Origin: Sipunculus nudus
Taxonomy: Eukaryota; Annelida; Sipuncula; Golfingiida; Sipunculidae
Reading direction: 5' to 3'
NCBI GenBank assembly: GCA_026874595.1
Contig: CM049306.1
Location: forward strand, 60,334,019 to 60,398,018
Length of the DNA stretch: 64,000 nt
Shown here: positions 1 through 14,500 of the stretch, one piece after another
Layout of the letters: the number at the start of each line of letters is the position of its first letter
Position numbering within the stretch: position 1 is the first letter of the stretch
Position numbers and translations under genes: made by a program
Notes under the pieces: generated by a model
The model's input: the letters and a program-made list of their open reading frames with translations, nothing else
What the model was told of the DNA's origin: nothing
Database searches by the model: none

Positions 1-3000
1 TTCTTAGGTAATGATCCACCTGTTCAGATGGAATGATGTATGGGTAAGATGAAGGTAGAAAGTAAGAGGTCATCCATGGTTCCAGTGAATGGAGTACATT
101 TATTATAAATGTGTCTAGTAGTGCGTTTCCATGAGCGGTGTGCCAGTTATTGATTATATCAATGATTGGTGGTTACCTTTTATAATAGAAAATTAAATTG
201 GTTGCATTTTTGCATAATTTATCAAAAAGTTATTATGTATGCACATGTGAAAGGTCATATTATTCAGAACAAAAATTTCTAATCCTGTCAGAGATGTAAG
301 ACAGAAATGCCACAAAGTATTGAACAGCATTAAAAAAGATCCTTGTGCAGCAAACGAGTATTCACAACCTGGTCGTTACCTTAACTTGTCAGTGTGATGT
401 ACAAGTCATACTGAATTTGGCCTGTATATATTCAGGGTATAATTCTATACAGCAGCTTCCATGGTAATATGAAAGGTACATTTGACAATCAATAATCAAT
501 CATCAGTCATTTTTTCTAAGAATAATGTCCACCTTATAGCTTTAACTCATTTGTATGAGCATTTTTGTGGCAGCTATCATTGAAGGAGAACATTGAAAGT
601 GGTAGATTGTCCCTATTAAGAGCCTATTTAGAGTACTTAGTGCCTTTGCTAAGTCAGTGACCCCTGGTCACCTGTTGATAATCCAATCCGGAGCAGGCTG
701 TGGATTCTCATTAGTAAGAGGTTTGTGTTATCTGCCTCAGACAAGCACTGTAAGTATACGGTAACAGGCGGTCACTGAACCCTGGAGTTCAAGGTCAGAT
801 CTATGCTGTTTGTACTCCATGCTGTCTGGGGTCACTGTATCATAAATGAGTATGGGCCAAGCAAGTTACTGGATTTCAGGGCCATCATCCTCACACTTGC
901 TGTACTTGAAAAGTGTTACTGCATCAGCCACAGAGAGTGAATCTGGCTGCCCTTATGGACATCAAGGTCAGAGCACTTGACCTTGACCTCTGAACAAGAG
1001 TTAGACCTTTTAATGCACAATACTGTTGAGTAAGATCTGGAGAGCCTCCCTTCACTTGTGCCTGTGATAGATCACAGGGTGCACCTGCACTTCACCTGTT
1101 TCCAGATCTGGTCTTGACATGCAGTACAGCTGACTCCTGGTTTACCTACAACTTCTACGGCCTTGGCACCTTGCCTTCTTCCTGCAAGCTGACTGGTCCA
1201 GGCTGCCCGAGCAGCCATTGACATTAATGAGTACATAAAGACAAGATAGCAGTCTGGAGAACAGGTGCCTGCTGAAAGGATCAGAAATGATAAATGATTT
1301 CCAGCTCTGAAGCGCCAGGCACTATTGCTGTCTATGCAGGTATACAGATTTGTACACCAGGCATTTCTCCTGCTTGTAAAACGGCAGCTTATGAAATCTG
1401 TATGGTCTTTGTACCAAGATGAACGAGTGGTTCATATTTAGCTCACTAGGGCATGCCAGGGCATTTATCATGACCCACTGATCTTGTTCTTTTTCTGCAT
1501 AACAGATATATATACTAGCTTATTACCCATTTTTGTGCAGGTCCCATCAGTCTTGATAGAAGGTGCTGCAGTTGCCCCTTCATAAAATAATGTGAAATTA
1601 CTCAGGTTTTATGATTGATAAATGACTCCTTTAGGGCACTCTTGCCATTATTATTGACAGATCAAAACCAAAAATGAACCTTTCCAATGTGTGGCCACTG
1701 AGGAGTTGTGTGACAAAAGTCTTGAGGTACCACCATCAATCACAGTATAGATGATTAGTATAATAAACCTCCTCTGGGTTATCTGGATGGTCGCTCTGTA
1801 ATGAGATAATAGTTTATGATCATTCTGAGGTAAATTAAGTCTGCTTCCTTTACTTTCAGCGCATGAAATTGAGCTTTGTGAATACTATATTTTCACATGG
1901 GTCTACCGTCACCATCTGCATTTCCATAAAAACTCCTCTGAGACCCATGTGTGGATCTTTTTGAAACCCAGCATAATTATTGGGTCACATGAACTTGTGC
2001 CTAACAAAGATCAGTGGCACCACCTACAATCCTTTTTGTGTAGTGTCCACCTACAATAATTTGTTATTTTTGTCAATCTGTGTGTCTTGGGATACTAGAA
2101 CATCTGAGATGCCACCAATATGAAGTTCTCTCACATCAGGAGGAATACCATGCCTCACTTTATCTATGCCTTTGTGACTGGGTGAATACCTGTAGTTGCT
2201 TGTCAGATAACCATATTCTATAGTGTGTATAACAGTTAACACACAGGAATAATTTGATAATGGCAGTCATCACCTCAGGCACCCACCCTCACAAGACAGT
2301 ATAATAGGTGATGAAACAACAAAACATGACTCAACAAGTCATCATCTTCTGGATGAGGAAAAGAGTTGTCTCAGAATAACATTCTATGCAGCTGAAAATG
2401 GATTTACATGGCCTTGAAGAGGTGGGGTTGTGGTCAGGAAAGGGATAAATATGTTCCTGATGGGGTATTAAAGAATAAGTATGGCATTTTATCCACATGT
2501 CCCTGTAGAACAAGATAACCAGTGTTTGTAGTTTGTGTGGAATGTAAATACTGTTTTTGGTTCCTAAATCTTTGGAAAATGTCACAGAAAGTGTCTTGAA
2601 ATTCACCTGATTTCTTTCCTCCCTACAAAATGTATGAACTCTTTCATACATACAAAAAACTTGATTAATAGTGAGAGCTGTCTGCATGTGACCTGCACAC
2701 TGTTTTTTATCCAGCTCAGTAACAGTCTGCCTCACCTCTTATGTGCATGCATCTGTCCCAGAGATTAAATGTAAATCTGCAGGAATTTGTTGGTCTGGCC
2801 CTGGTCCTGAGCTGCATGCATTCTGCAACAGCCTTCTATTCAAATTCAGACGCCCAGATTCCCAGGTGGCTGATGAAATGGACCGTGAGGTCAGGGGTCA
2901 AGTCTCACTCATGAGTCTCCATAACAAGTTGATTTTAAATGGATTAAGCTTGTATTACACCTTTCCATGACAAACCCATACTGTCTCTTTTTTTTGCAGT

Positions 3001-6000
3001 GTTGGTGCCAGGTCTCAGACTGCCCCTTCACCTCTGCTCCTCTCCCTCTTATTGCAGGATTTTGTTTTCATAATATGTGGCAAAGGGCACAGTGACAACT
3101 AGAATCCATGTACCAGTTCACCAATGGTGACCTGTGTGACTGGGTCAGTTCAAATGTGCTTCATTGGCTTTATAATGTAGCCTTTTCTACTGCAGTAAAA
3201 CAACTTACAAATGTAAGTGTGCAAAAGGTTAATCAGGAAAGAATAAGAATCCGATATTGAGAATCATTCACTGTTGGCAGGTTTGTTCAACTATATTACA
3301 CTCTCACATTCAGATATAAATTCAGTGTATGGACTAGTTTTATAATGCTTTGCGTAGACTGAATATAATATGTACCATGAGGGCAAATATAAGCTATTAA
3401 AATGCGTCATTTTAAAATTAACAGCACTGTAGATTTCAAACTTATATGAATCGGTATATTGTTTAGCTGAGCACTGGGACCTATTGGTCAATTGTTTTAT
3501 TTGACTGAGGGTTTCCTGTATTGAGCTGTAGAGAGGTTTCTCTTGTAGATTTTTAGTTGTGTCTTTGGCACGTGATGTTGGATAGACTTCTACAAAACAG
3601 CTTTACAATGTAAATTGATTTGTAAGCTGTTATTTAGGGATGCTCAAGTGCCTGGGCTGTCCACACCTGCCTGGATGTAAATCACAGTTTACTTGTGCTT
3701 TCACCAGGGGCTGCAAGGGAAGCAGGAATTTAAATTGATAATTGATAGTGTGGGAAAGGTTGAAGTCCAGGGTTAAAATCATAAATTACATTTCTGTCAT
3801 TCAGAGCAAAACACTTGTTTTCAATCCTCTGTTGAAAAGGAAGAAAAAAAAGAAAAAGAAAAAAAAAATCTTGTGTTCAACAAAACAGTGTACTTCAGTG
3901 TTCTCTGGGACTTTCCCTGATCATGTATTTGCCCCCAGAGATGTGTTTATTTGAGTCTGTTTTGCCTCAGTTTTTGCCTCAATTAGCCAACTGGCTCACC
4001 ATGTAATAGGAAAGATTAGCTGTTGAATATTTCAGGCATGTTTACCAAAAACTCTGCCTGTGACAGCTGAAACCATTTTACAGCTGGTTCGCATTCATTT
4101 CCCCCTGAGTTCTTGAGTTGTGGGGCAATATAATACATGATACTTTTTTTGGTGATCTTTTTTTCTGTTGGCTTGTTTTTCAGTGCTCAGTGAAATGAAA
4201 GACACATTTATCCATGAGATTCTTATCTTTTACTTTCTCTCCTGATAAAACATTTGGTAAACCTATAAAAACTGGATATTTTCATGATTGAGATTGCACA
4301 GGAAGACGTAATATATAGAAACTTTTGCTCTGTATGCTAGATTGTCAGAATTAACAATGAGAGTGAAAACTTTGGATTCCCCTTGGTGGTATTAGTGTGG
4401 TTATTTCATAACAAGTGTTACCGTAAAAACTTGAATAATGTAAGATCAACATGTGGGTTGAATACAATGACCTGTAAAAGATGAAGCTATTGATAGTTTT
4501 TAAACATGGCTTTATTCGCTGAACAGCTATTTACTGTATATCTTTTCATAAAGTTTTCATATAATCCATGTCCATAAACCAGAACCGTGAACTTGTCATC
4601 CTCCAGCATTTATCAATGTCAACCACAAGGTCAGATCCTGGAGCTGCTGTCATTTTCCCCCATCTCGTAAGTTAGATTAAATGACATTAGAAAAGCCTTC
4701 AGCGATTTTACCAGGCCACACTTGCTGATTAACTGGTTTATGCAATTATAAATTTTGCATGGTAATAAAAATATTGTTACAAACTATTTTGCCACATTTT
4801 TGTTATAAATTGTGTGTTGAAGGATTAATTAGTTCAGCAAGATGATATATGTGGCTGTTTTACAAAAAAGTCATAATACAATATTTTCATTTCAGTATGA
4901 TTAATTAAATGCTGGATCATCTTATTTGCTTGTGTAATTAAGAGTCAGAACAATAAAAAATCCATTGTGCTTATTATTATTAATTAAAATAAGTTGTTGG
5001 TTTTGTATAGGAAAGACTAGATGGAACATTATTAATCAAAAGTGATGCTGTTTTAATGACTTGGAGCAAACTGTTCCTGAGAGGCTTCTTTTTTAAAAAC
5101 ATTGTCTTGATAAATCAGAAATTACTTTATTCTTTCTAACTGCTCAAAAATCTCCCTACTCCATCTTAGCAATTTCTTAAATTAGCATTAAAACATGGTA
5201 CATGAACAGTTCCACGGACACAATAACTGCTGTTAGTGGCAGTAAATCATGTCAATTGCTTCATATGGTTAATGCTAGACATCGGTGCTGTGTACAAATA
5301 ATGTTAGAAGGCATTTTGGTTATAACATGATGCAGATGCTTTATCTTTTGGATCTGAGCCGTCTGAGTATTATGTCCTCTTTTTGCTCATTACTGTCTCA
5401 GCAATTTCTGAAATTAATTTAAAAAATTACCAATAAGAATGATACATTCATCATTATATTGGCACAGTTAGCAGTATTAGTCAATATAAAATCTTGCCTA
5501 AGTTCGGTTCCTGGCAAAATCAAAACATATATAATGAGGTCAGAGATCATTAGACTTTGATGGCTCTCCTTAATTTAAATCTTGGCAAAATTTACACATT
5601 TAATTAGGTCAGAGGTCACAAAACACAAGACAGGCATGTTATGCATGTTTGCAGCGCTCTTGTTTGACTCAGGGGTTCTTGTTTGTTTTGTACTGTGTTT
5701 CGAGAATTACCAGTTTCTTGCTGGTTTGAATTACGATTGCACATCTTGGATAAATATTGTGAAATATATGAGCAGAGGTTTACAAGTTGCAGTGTTTACT
5801 GAAAGTCGTCTGAGCTTTAGCATGTGTTGTCTGTCCATTGTCCGTCTGTCAGGTCACCAGTCTGGTATTGTGGTCCTTGCAGGACAGCAGTACATAATGA
5901 AAGTGTGTTCTGTTTCTGGACCTTGTGTCAAAAGAGAAGGTTAATTTGGACTGCTTGTATAGAGATTTTGTAGATTTAACATTGTTTGATAAGTTTTAAG

Positions 6001-8474
6001 TTTAGAATAAATATGTATACAGTGCTTCACAGCTCCAGTATATAAAACATGTCAAAGAAAATACAGTTATAATATAGTGCTTCACCACCCTAGTATATAA
6101 TAAAGGTCAAAAAGAATATTTTTTTTTTCATCAAGAAACCCATCATATTTTAATGAGACTGAACATGACTCTTGAGGTCAGTATGTGCTTTATTACTTGT
6201 CATCTGTGTCCTTCAGTACATCAGCCGATGACACTTTTCTGCTCCTGAAACTGGGCATGGCTGGTTCCCAGGAGATTGGGCTGCTCCAGTAATAGAACCA
6301 GCATCACAAGGGATGAATCTAGACTGATATATGGTAGTTATAAATCAAAAAAGACTTTATTGCAGGCCAAGTCCCTGTGTGATCCAGCCACTGGACTGGC
6401 TAGTTATCTCCTCAGTGGCACCAGGGCTAGGATGGTCCAGTCTGTGTATGGTAACCTGACAGCTGTTTATTAGAGCTGCTGGTAACACAGGGGTGAGTCT
6501 CTGATGAAGTAGCTGACACCACAGTCCTGTGTATAAACAATTTGTCTGGCCACATACTCCTTGGAGTAGAAAGCCCTCTCCAGTGACCTTCTGGAAATGG
6601 TTCAGTAATGGGGAGGCAGTGGGTTGGAGACAGCATTAGTTTCTGTAACAGAGCTTCCCTACCACCACGAAACACAGCGCCTGGGCATCTAGGGATTGAT
6701 GATGTGCATCACCTTCATTAAAAAAAAATTATAAAAAAGTTAGCTTGCCTAAAAAGAGATACTGGTTAATTTAGTTTAATTATTAAAGAGATAACATGAG
6801 ACACTGTGTTCTTTCAAAGCTATCTTGAGGAAGGTGGAAAATAATGAATTGTTGGATGTATTTAACTCTTTTCAATCTTAGTTTTTAACAAATCCTCACA
6901 AGGAATGTAAGATGGTTCAAGATTGGTTTGTGGCATTTGGTCATCACAGATATTCCCAAACTAATCAAAGGTGCAGGTATGACAGTCAGTGAAGCCTTCC
7001 AGGAAGTTTATAAATTTTGTATAGATTATTTATTCAGTACATGGTGTCTGTAAGGAGCATTTCAGGAAAGGGTATGTTGGTTCTTGTGGTAAGTTGTCAT
7101 CCTGGTAAATTAATACAATTCTGAATATACATGAGCTAATCATGACATAAACCTTTCTGTATATACAGAGTACATGTATATGTAAAAGCAAAGTCTTCCT
7201 GGTCTCAGCATCCTCATTCCTACTAACACCTGTGTCCAATGCAAATAATAAACAAGCTGACTGTAACAGGTAGCTCAGCTAGCAGGTCCTAAGTATATTT
7301 CTGATGCTTGGTTTCACCTGTACAAAAAACAAGTCACCTGCTGCAGGCAACCTGGTTTTCTTCATCCTCAGGGTGTGTATGAGAATTTAATTATAAACAT
7401 GTCTGCTGGTTACCCTGACACTGGACAGAGAGCAGGTTACACATACAGGCTGAGTCAGGGAATGTAAGCTTGCTGCACATGCCATCTTGTTATCCTAGTA
7501 GTCACACAGGGATTATCTGCTTATATCTCCAGCACCCCATGGGGCAGTGACTGCATGATCCTGCCACAGACTGCAGCTGCAGCAGCTATATATATATATA
7601 TTTTTTTTGTTAGGAGCATCTTCATCTTTAATTGAAGTACTGAATATTGTCATGTTGTTTTGTAAATTGTTAGCATGTTAGCATAACAGTAACACCTACC
7701 TTGATTGATAATTGGCGCCATCGAGTGTCCACTCTGTGAAAGTTTGAAACAGAGCATTCATGAATAAGATGTTATCACTCTAGCAGTAACTTTTATGTCT
7801 CAGTAATGATAAATTACAAATGTAGATAGTATTTAATAATCATACATTTAGAAATTTATGGTTCACACAATAAGTGAATATGACAAAAGAAGAACATAGA
7901 TATTTATTTCAAACAAAAGCACAAGATGGCAGTGATAGTTTGAGAATGTAGAACTTTTAACAGTTCTCATGGGTCATAATTTGATAAGCATACTCAGTGA
8001 TGCATAAGGTTATCAGCTGTATAACTCATAAAATATTCCATGATAAGCTTGTTCAACTGGATCGGTTTAATAAACCTGAAGTGACCATATTAGCCCAAAG
8101 TGATCATTATTATTATTATTATTAGCTCATAAATGGTCGTATAAATTTGTGACTGATGCATTCATTGTAAAGGTCATAAATGCATCATAAGAATAGTTGA
8201 TTGATTTGTATAGAGTACAATGTTAGTATATTATTCTTGTATCATGTATTGTTTGATGGTCTGTTTGAATTTTTCTTTATACTATTTCTTAACTTCCATT
8301 TTAAATGAAGACATATGGATAAATTTATCATTCATTTGTGTCATCATCAGAAATTTTATCATCACTGTTAATGCAGACACCTCAGGTATTGTCCTCTTGT
8401 TCAAACTGAATCTTAGACTTTGGTCAAACAACAGACTAAATCACAGTTGCTAACATGTTTTCTCTTCTTTCCAG
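1..8474 (+). other. Upstream intron of the TBC1D12/14-like gene (no exon recognised)
   Basis: No coding exon could be supported here. The first recognisable exon begins at 8475 in the middle of a codon, so at least one upstream coding exon exists. None of the open frames in this stretch resembles the N-terminal half of the TBC1D12/14 family, so that exon is probably before the window. The sequence is AT-rich and strongly CpG-poor. It holds short A or T runs (for example near 3841-3868), an (AT)n tract near 7590-7602 and an ATT run near 8108-8123. The segment 964-990 has three nuclear-receptor-type half-sites. An alternative first exon inside this interval cannot be excluded. Confidence 0.55.
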
Positions 8475-8557
8475 GGGATTGCCGTCCAAAACACCAGAAG
8501 AAGAACGCAAGCACAGACAGGAATACGAAGCCATGGTGGAGGCTGCCAAACGCCGAG
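8475..8557 (+). CDS. TBC1D14: TBC1D12/14-like exon a
   Basis: 83-bp exon after a CTTTCCAG acceptor, ending at a GTAAGT donor. It encodes [17 protein letters not shown] and onward to AKRR. The first base completes a codon begun in an exon outside the window. This is the charged segment just before the TBC domain. Confidence 0.88.
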
Positions 8558-11500
8558 GTAAGTACACGCATTTATATTGTGATGGATAAAGACTGAAGTT
8601 TATGATGCATTTAATACCAGTTTCACATTACCAGTAATAGGAAGCTGGTTTTTTTTTTCACACCAATCGCTCTCGTATTTATAATGCCTTTCTCCTGTCC
8701 CATACAGGGACATGCGTATTGAAGGTTGTTTAGCATTTTAAAAAGTCATAGGATAGGTAAGCCCACTGACAGGAACAAAGTATTTTTGGCATTATAGAAG
8801 TAAGGATAACCCCAGCCTCTGTAGCTGCAAGGAAAATACTTGACTTGCTAGTTAGTTGGGCTACTCTGCCTATCAGCCTATCACAGGGTACATTCCAAGT
8901 GAACAGTAACTTGAAAACCCTCAGCCTTGGTTTTTTGCAAAGAATTACAATACTTGGTCACTTTATGGGCTACTCATTTAAGTCAGTCAAGCTTACATTG
9001 CAAAAGATTGCTAATGGATGTTTATTTTTAGCGGTACTCAAATTATAAATATGTAACTTTTTAAAGGATTTGAGTAAATACTTTATCTTTCTGAAATGGA
9101 CATGCAAGAAAGATAAGCCTACCTTGACAAGAGAGAAATCAAATAAGCAGAGGGTATGGTAGTCAAAAGCAAATATGTAATGAAACCTTTCTGTAATGCC
9201 TATCTGTTGGACAGGTAAACATTTTGTAATGTTATGATGCCTAAACTCAAAATAGAGAGGACAGTATGTGATCCCATTGGTGTTCACAATGCACCAAAAC
9301 TATCTTGAAAATTACCATAATTTCTCATGTATTATCAGCTGGAAAAAAAACCAGAAATATTTCTTTATTGACTTATTTAAAATGAAATATATGTATATGT
9401 GTCTGTTGTTTGCCTCAGTGAAATAAAAAAATGATTCCTCTCGGTACACTGGAGCATTATGACTATATATTGACTGAGATGTAGACTAAGGGCTTCAGTG
9501 TTTGTCACCATGGAAACCAGGTTTGAGCTCTGGGGACTTGTCATCAGTCATACGGGCCTTCAGGCTTTACTTTGTATGTGCTCACAAAGATGTTAAAAAT
9601 AAACTAAAGCATTAGCTCAGCATCTGTGAGCATCAGAGAGACCTTGATAGGCCCACGCCAAAACCAGTAATTGTTCTACAGACATTGAATTAAAAAATAT
9701 AGATACGAGCAGGCAGATTTTTGTAAAAAATGTTAACTTACAAGTTGACGCATGATTCATTTCTTGAAATGGCACATGTAATCAGCACAAAATGTTGTCC
9801 ATTTTCCTTGCCTTAAAGAATTCAGGACAAGAGCACAAGCTATCAGCTTTATCATCGACCTGGTCCTCATTTGAAAAAAAAAATGAACTGAGTGTTGAAT
9901 CCATAGAATGATTAACTTTTTTAGTGGCTTAGCAATTGCTATTTTCCTTCAAAAGGGTTTTCTTTTATGCTGGACATCGGTTATACAACTATGTAATAAA
10001 ATATCATGATTTGTATTTAGTTGGGATTGAAAAGTTAAGATGCTCTCAGATACTCACAGAATGATTTAAATGAAGATGTAGGATGGTAGTGTCTGTCGCC
10101 ATGGAGACTGGTTTTGAGCTCTTGGGGGTCCTTTACTGCTTTAGGCTTTACTTTGTGTTTTCATCAAGGTGGTAGGTGATAAAAATAGACTGTTACAGGA
10201 ACCTGAGGTATCATGAAAAGAAAGCTAGGTGAAATTTTCCTTGAGTGTCTTTTATGATAGACTTAATAAAATTACTGTATCATTCCAGGTAAATTCAATT
10301 TAAAAAAGATATAACCAGTAGTTCAAAGCAGGGATTGAAGTGTAAATATGTCCAAGGCTTAACACTTGTGTTTAGGATGTACGATTGGTTGATTTAATTG
10401 TTATAGAACAAACCTTGCAGACTGTTATTTATATATTTTTTACATGATTACTCAGTAGCGTTGTTTTAATGAATACAAGTATATATATCCTGGTTTGTTC
10501 AAGAAATACCAAATTCAAAAGATTAGAATAATGAAACTGTGAAAAATAAAATTAGAAGAAAAATTCAGGTGTGTTGTTACCATGATGGATAATTAAACTT
10601 TTTGCTCAAAGGCACTCAGTCCTTAAATTTAAGCCTATTTTTTTACTAACAAATAAAAGCTCATGTATTTGTCATATTTGCAAGTGTGCATACATGGATT
10701 GACTAAATTTGTGATGTTTCATATTGTAAAATCTTCCATAAACAGCTCAGATGTAGCAACGCAACCAAGAATTTACAAGCAGAGCAGAGTGTCTCAGGTC
10801 ATAAGGCCCTTGTTATCACTGTAAATATAAGATACAATCAAAGGACTGGGATAAAGGTCAACTGTTCGTGGCTTGAGAGGTCCCTGTGCAGGTATTTATA
10901 ATGCCTAAGTCCATTGTGGAATGGTAGGCCACATGAAAGAACTTTGGACTCAAAATTATTCAATATTAAATCTACAGAACTTTCAGAACCCGACTGGAAA
11001 TATCAACATCCAACAAACACAGACCATAATCACCTGTACAGTCAGCAGGATCACCAGAATGATTTACAGGAATATGTTATAAAAAAGTGTATTTCATGTT
11101 TTTTTTTACCTTAATAGGCTTTTGCTTTATTCACTGGACAATAAGATTAACCACACAAAGTTTTCAATAGACTGCTTTGTTGTAAATATTTCAAATACCA
11201 ATGGCCAGTGGTCCTTCTGCCAAACCTAACGTTTTGTTCCCAGCTGCCATAGGAGAGTTTTACAGCTTCCAATGTATATCATGCACAGTACTTGACTAAC
11301 TTGAGTCAATGTAAGACCTGTACCTTGTGGCTCTTATTCAAATCTTTGTTGTACAAATTACATACCCAATCACTCCCAGTTAAACTCAGGGTCATCTGCA
11401 TAATTTAACAAATTTAAATAAGGTTGGAATTTTGTATTTCCTATTTAAAATATCAAAGGAGTTCTTCTCAAGATCTTGGGATATTAGGGCATCACAGATG

Positions 11501-14500
11501 CCACACTTTCCTAGTTAAACAAATGGTGGAAGACTGTTGGTGCTTCTGGGCTCTTGTTAAACATGTTTCCATGATTTTGTTTTGTTTTTTAAATGAGTTT
11601 AAATGATAAAGTTTTTATTATGTGAGTACAAAAGCAATGCTTTTCAAGAAATTGAAATCTTTTCCTGAGTTTAGCAGGATAATGGTTGCCATGCTGTAAT
11701 GTCAGGGTTGGTAGGGAGGAATATGACAGTTGCTAGGCAGCATTGTGAAAGTTGTTAGGAATACAAATAAAGGTTGCTAGGCAGCTGTGACAGTTGCTAT
11801 GGTATTTTGAATTCAATTGTGACGTATGTGAACACACAAGAAGAACCTGCAGTATTTACCTCTCCTGTCACTAACAAAACATGCCTGAACCTTGGCTGTA
11901 GAAAATAACCAGCCAGGTAGCAGCCCAGCTGATAATGAAGGCTGGCCTACTGGTGTACAGGGAGTGATATGGTGAAGATACCAGCCAGCAGATGCGTCAT
12001 TCTGGGATTTGTAGTCTACAGATGTGAATGAAATGATCATGTGGATGTGACAGGAATGATGCTGTCAGGCTACTGGGCCTGATGTACGAGTGTGACTGAA
12101 AAGAAATGCTTGACATTTTCACTGTCTGGATGGAGTTTTATAAATATCCCTGTGTGTAGGATATTGACACCTTCTTTTCCGTCTAATTTTGTCAGTGATT
12201 TATTACAGTAACAACTTTAGTTTAGTTGTAAAAAAAAATCATTAACTTTTTATCTACCTACACAGGAAATACTCTTTCTGTTTTTATCCAGTGATATATT
12301 GTGATGAGGCAGCAGTTCCCCTACTGACTAGTATATTCTGGTTATATGTTAGCTGCATCTTCTTGAAGAATGATGAAAGTAATCTGATATTTATTTATAT
12401 ACCACATGTATATAGTGCTCTTTTCCTACATCAGGTATGTTCTAGAGCACTTTAGATAATTAAATAAAATGACCTAATTCTGCTTCTGAAAGATAAAAAT
12501 AAAATAGAGTAAAAAAAGACTCACTGTAAAATTCTAATGCGTCTTAAAATGTTGTTAAGAATCTGGATAGCTGAGCAGTAAAATGCTCAGCCTTCTCTGC
12601 TTGCGACCCGGGTACAATCCCAGGTGCTGCCATGAGATTGGGTTGTAGTGGCCCATCCAAGGTCAGTGGTTCTCTCTGGGTTCTCCAGCTTCCTCCACCC
12701 CTCTCACTACGATCTTCAACTCTATCAGTATCTTCTATTTTCATCTTAAATATCTAATTGTATACCAACTCAATCTGTCAAATTTAGTAATTTCTGAGGT
12801 AGCCAGTGCAAGCTGGATTTTCCGGAGACCTGTGACTGGATTTTCCAGAGACCTGTGACTAGCTCGAGTGCCGACTTCACTTTCAGATAGTCAGTCCATT
12901 ATAATGTGTCAAATGAACTGTCCTATCTGATATGGATTGGTAGGTTGTTCCACCAACAAGATGCACTCAAACTAAAACATCTGTCACAAAGGTAGCAGTT
13001 CTAATACATGGAGTGACTAGAGTGGGGAGTCTTGAGACACTGAATATATCACATACATATCCTGGAGCCTGACCACGTAGAGCCTAATGTAAAACAAGTG
13101 CCTTGAAGTCAAGTCAGCTCTGAGTAGGTAACCAGTGCAGATCTTTCAGAACAGTGATGACTGGCCTATGTGTTTTGAATGCATTGCATTTTATGAATCA
13201 GTGTGTTTGTCAGTCTTTGCAGAAGTACATAACAATAATCCAATCTAGATGTTACACGTCAATTTTCCAAAGATCTGGTAGCATCATTCTCCAAATATTG
13301 CCTGATGGGACCAGTATTGCAAAGTTTGATATAAGCTGAACAGCAGATGTTGTTAACATGCCGTTCCATCGTCATAGCTGTATCAACCCCAAGATTCTTT
13401 ACCTGTGATAAAGCTTCGACACCAGAACCACCTACTGGTATATTGATAAAAAAGTACTCCATCCTACTCTGGTTGTGTCTAGATGCAAAGAGCATACTTA
13501 ACCTCTGTATTTATGCTGTTCTTGCCATCCATGAATGAATGTATTCAGGCACAGCTTTATCCTGCTCAGGGCATCCCATGGTGTCCTTGGGGTTGAAAGA
13601 CCAGCACAAAGGAGTATCATCAGCATAGTGATTACAGAATCGTGGTGATGAATTAAATCAGAAGTGGTCTGGTGTACATCACATATTCTCTGAAACCTAA
13701 GAGCCCTGTGGTACTCTATACTGTACATAGTGAAACCTTCTTAGACAGCTTGCCCTTATTGACACAGTCTGGTAGCGATTACTTAAGTTGGATGATACCC
13801 ATGCCAGCCATGATATCTAGAAATTAAACTGTCCAGTGATAATCCTTGACTATTATTCCTAGTTTAGGTAGTTTCTATGAAAGAAATAGAAAATTCTGTT
13901 TAACTACAGCATTTTAAGGTATAATGAAATTGTTATGTATCCAAAATGTACATCAGCTGTAGTTGATTTAGGTTTCTAAATAAAACATTAGGCAGACATG
14001 CCTGTATTACCTGCAGTCTTTATGTTGCTGTCTAGTTAACTAAATTAAAATACTCAGCACTCATCTCAGTATCTCAGTCCATCGGGCAGTTGTTGGTACA
14101 TAGTACTAGATAAAATACAGACATATTATTATGAATGAGTGCCTCTTTGTGGTTCTGGTGCCTGGGATCCAATTATTTAACAGTGAGGTGTAACCACTAT
14201 TTTTACAGAGGTGCGTGAGGCCAAGCTTCGTAAAAAACAGATGAGACGACAGATACAGCATGAAGAGTTGCTGGCAGCTTCACTGCAGGTCTGGACCAAA
14301 GAAATACTACCCAACTGGGAACACATGTAAGTCTTTATGCCAACTGACAAGCAACAAATTGGGGTTCTCTGTGTCATAGCTGTTTCTCTGTCATTTCAGT
14401 ATTTTAGAGAATCAAATAAAAGTGAAATTTTTTTATAAAGGGTGATCATATATTGATCTGCTTAATGCACAATATTTGAATCCACAAATTAACTCTGAAC

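Larger units (their letters stand above)
8558..14208 (+). other. Large intron of the TBC1D12/14-like gene
   Basis: 5.65-kb intron between exons a and b. It is CpG-poor. It contains a local duplication (9477-9605 and 10074-10190), a tRNA-derived SINE (12561-12745) and a decayed LINE reverse transcriptase (12840-13735, minus strand). No further exon was recognised. Confidence 0.75.

Noticed and set aside
2331-2735. 134-codon open frame on the minus strand
   Set aside because: No family motif, no splice-site or promoter support, and residue composition is as expected from chance in AT-rich intron sequence.
5582-5944. 120-codon open frame on the + strand
   Set aside because: It lacks recognisable motifs, and it includes a GTCTGTCCATTGTCCGTCTG stretch typical of a repeat element rather than a gene.
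12561-12640. Functional tRNA gene
   Set aside because: A and B boxes are present, but the acceptor stem does not pair properly and a SINE body follows, so it is a tRNA-derived element.
13498-13728. Separate small minus-strand gene
   Set aside because: It is one frame of the decayed LINE reverse transcriptase; the adjacent frame carries the YADD motif.
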